Shown here: piece after piece, positions 62,150-64,000 of the stretch
How the letters are laid out: each line of letters starts with the position of its first letter
Position numbering within the stretch: the first letter of the stretch is position 1
Source of the DNA: Chlamydomonas reinhardtii
Taxonomy: Eukaryota; Chlorophyta; Chlorophyceae; Chlamydomonadales; Chlamydomonadaceae
Assembly: GCF_000002595.2 (NCBI RefSeq)
Contig: NC_057009.1
Location: forward strand, 3,521,279-3,585,278
Length of the DNA stretch: 64,000 nt
Reading direction: 5' to 3'
Notes under the pieces: model-generated
Told to the model about the DNA's origin: nothing
Seen by the model: the letters and a program-made list of their open reading frames with translations, nothing else
Databases searched by the model: none
Position numbers and translations under genes: made by a program

Positions 62150-63060
62150 CATTCCGGTACGCACGCCGCGCCTCCCCATCACGTACGGCCTGTCACACTC
62201 CCACGTGCTGCATCTAGCGTCCCTAGCACACGCATGCACACAACCCGCCGGTGCTGCGTATAATGGATAGTAGCAAAAACAGCACGGCCGCCCCCTCTAC
62301 ACACACGTACGCCATGCCTTCCCAACAACAGCACACCCGTCCCCTCTACGCAGACGCACGCCACGCCTTCCCATCACTACCCGTCACAGTCCCACACGCT
62401 GCTCCCAGCGTTCCTAACACACACGCACACACAACCCGCCGGTGCTTCGTCCTATGCTAAGTAACAATAGCAGCACGGCCGCCCCCTCTACGCACACGCA
62501 CGCCGCGCCTGCCCATCAAGGCCTGTCACATTCCCACGTGCTGCATCTAGCGTCCCTCAGTGCTCGTATCTTGTAGATGCCGTCAGGCACCCGGCATATA
62601 CACATGCGTAGATGACCCTGGCCGCGGCATCTACACTTAAGCCCCCAAGCCCCCCAAAACGTCTACACTTCCCCCATTTTTGCGCCAAAACCGGCCAAAA
62701 CCGTCTACACTGCGTGCGTAGATGCGTGGCACCCATCACGGCCAGTCACACTGCAATGCGTTGCACGTAGTGCCCCTAGCACACACGCGCACACAACCTG
62801 ACCGTGCTGCGTCCTATGCATAGTAACAGTAGTATCAGCACAACTGCTATCTACGCACACACACACCACGCCTTCCCATCACGGCCTGTCACAGTCCCAC
62901 GCACCGCATACGCAAATGGTAACCTGCCGGTCTTGCGTCCGAACGCTGCAGTGACAGTATGGCTGTGTGCAAATTGTTTGACATAGATGGCCAGGTTGCG
63001 ATATGCGACATGTGACATAGCAACATACGACATACCCACATACTACTCGCCCACATTTGC
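62150..63060 (+). repeat. satellite-like tandem repeat between duplicated units
   Basis: At least four diverged units of about 140-190 bases share the blocks CCCATCACGGCCTGTCACA, CACACAACCCGCCGGTGCT, AGTAACAATAGCAGC and CCCCCTCTACGCACACGCAC. An unrelated segment at about 62562-62735 with repeated TCTACAC/GTAGATG interrupts one unit and contains an 11-bp perfect inverted repeat (62572-62582 and 62625-62635). Confidence 0.75.
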
Positions 63061-63063
63061 ATA

Positions 63064-64000
63064 GCAGGTGTGTGCGAAGTGCGGACGGCGCCTGCTTGGT
63101 AACGGGCAGCGCTGCCTGGAAGTTGTGATTCCGTTTGGTGGCTCGCGTGCCCGCGACGTCCAAGTGTGCCAGCACTGCGGGACTGTGTGGGTAAGTGGGA
63201 TGGCAGGTTTGGGGCGGCAGGTCGGTTTGGAGATGATGACACGGGATGACACGGGATGACACAGGGCGGTTTGGAGATGATACGGGGTGACACACGGGAT
63301 GACACACGCCCTGTTGAACTGCAGGGCCGCGACGCCAACTCGGCTACAAACATGCGGCACGCGCTGATGGAGATGCTGCTTGGCAAACCGCGGCCTGCAG
63401 CCCTGCGACCTGCTGGCGGCGGTGGCGGTGCAGGGCCTGGCGGCGGCGGTGGCGGTGGCGGTGGCGGTGGCGGTGGCGGCGGTGCAGGGCCTGGAGACGG
63501 CGGTGGCGGCGGCGGTGGCACCGCGCCTACCGGCGGCAACAGCAGCGGCCACGGCGTTGGGCCCGGTGGTGGCGGCGGCACGGGCGGCCCTGGGCCCAGC
63601 GGCAGTGGCGGCGCGCATGTTCCGAGCAGAGGGGGCGGGCAAGGCCACGTGGAGGAGGACAGCGCGGCGCCGCCTTCAAAGCGGCGCCGGCGCGCAGGTT
63701 GAGACCTGCCGGTGTTGTCTGGTTAGCGACCTGTGCTGACGAGGATGGCGTAGCGGGCAGTCAGCTGCAGCGGCAAGGGTGTTGAGAGGTTTTCCTTGCT
63801 GTCTGGTTGGCCTGCTGCCTGCTGCACTAGTGCTTGATGGCTGGGCGCGACTGGGCACATATGGCGGGCGGTGCCTGTACAAACCGACCCCGGCTATGTC
63901 CGGGAGATGAGGCTAGTATCGGAACCTTCGGCCTCAGACGGAGGACGTGGCGTGGGCTCAGCCCACTTTTCCCTTGCGAGGGAGAGCCACCTTTTCTTGT
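63064..64000 (+). repeat. tandem duplication unit, copy 2 (runs off the window)
   Basis: Same content as 61202-62149. The match continues to the last base, so the far end of this copy is not seen. The unit-to-unit distance is about 1.86 kb. Confidence 0.95.
63068..63702 (+). pseudogene. second Fanzor C-terminal copy, 5' truncated
   Basis: Exons equivalent to 3 and 4 of the first copy are at 63068-63190 and 63325-63702, with intact splice sites. The zinc ribbon and the RuvC-III Asp motif are kept (GRDANSATNM here against GRDANLATNM). The upstream exons with the DEYYTS motif are missing: satellite-type DNA abuts the acceptor, so there is no natural start. It is best treated as a duplicated fragment unless an upstream exon is supplied from the satellite. 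Confidence 0.7.

Overview
The window looks like nuclear DNA of a Chlamydomonas-type (volvocine) green alga. It is GC-rich and intron-dense. Donors are mostly GTGAGT, GTGCGT or GTGGGT, and introns carry long CA/GT runs. Proteins have Ala/Gly/Gln-rich insertions, and several genes end in a TGTAA poly(A) signal. Exon boundaries were read by eye. In every multi-exon model the splice phases close from the chosen start to the stop, which is the main support for the models; a few first exons are uncertain and are marked.

Layout. 1-0.6 kb: last exon of a GNAT acetyltransferase (+). 1.3-5.9 kb: AlkB-type membrane hydroxylase (+, 10 exons) with a U1 snRNA gene in its second intron. 8.2-15.9 kb: receptor-like class III nucleotide cyclase (-, 15 exons) with one membrane span and two complementary cyclase domains. 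17.4-24.4 kb: voltage-gated K+ channel with a cyclic-nucleotide-binding-like domain (-, 18 exons). 25.2-25.9 kb: a 74-residue hydrophilic protein (-). 26.9-28.5 kb: LEA-like protein (-), head to head with a second hydrophilic protein (+, 28.8-30.2 kb). 31.6-32.6 kb: GYPP-repeat protein with a Cys-rich tail (-). 34.0-38.6 kb: fused CinA/PncC and NMN adenylyltransferase-like protein (-), head to head with a plastid HAD-family hydrolase (+, 38.8-42.2 kb). 43.1-45.7 kb: unrecognised protein (-). 46.5-49.6 kb: membrane-anchored alpha/beta hydrolase (+). 51.6-52.9 kb: MYND zinc-finger protein (+).

From 52.9 kb to the end the window is gene-poor and repeat-rich: dispersed repeats, two tRNA-like SINE candidates, a large inverted repeat and several hairpins. 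The most striking content is there. At 60.8-61.8 kb an intact short gene encodes only the C-terminal part of a Fanzor (eukaryotic TnpB-like RNA-guided nuclease): RuvC-II Glu, four-Cys zinc ribbon and RuvC-III Asp. Most of it is repeated at 63.1-63.7 kb in a recent tandem duplication with a satellite between the copies. A different, internally deleted Fanzor-like remnant lies at 59.5-60.0 kb. The 3' flank of the duplicated unit has a diverged inverted copy near 25.0 kb.

A second theme is the introns. A family of about 50-bp repeats sits near intron ends in at least four genes, with its ATGTAA end always toward the nearer exon. One intron of the Fanzor-derived gene is flanked by a 16-bp direct repeat that supplies both splice sites, as expected for intron gain by tandem duplication.

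The host genes are a mix of signalling (cyclase, channel), metabolism (AlkB-like, pyridine nucleotide, HAD, lipase-like) and stress-type hydrophilic proteins. Apart from the two head-to-head pairs, nothing in the order suggests co-regulated function.
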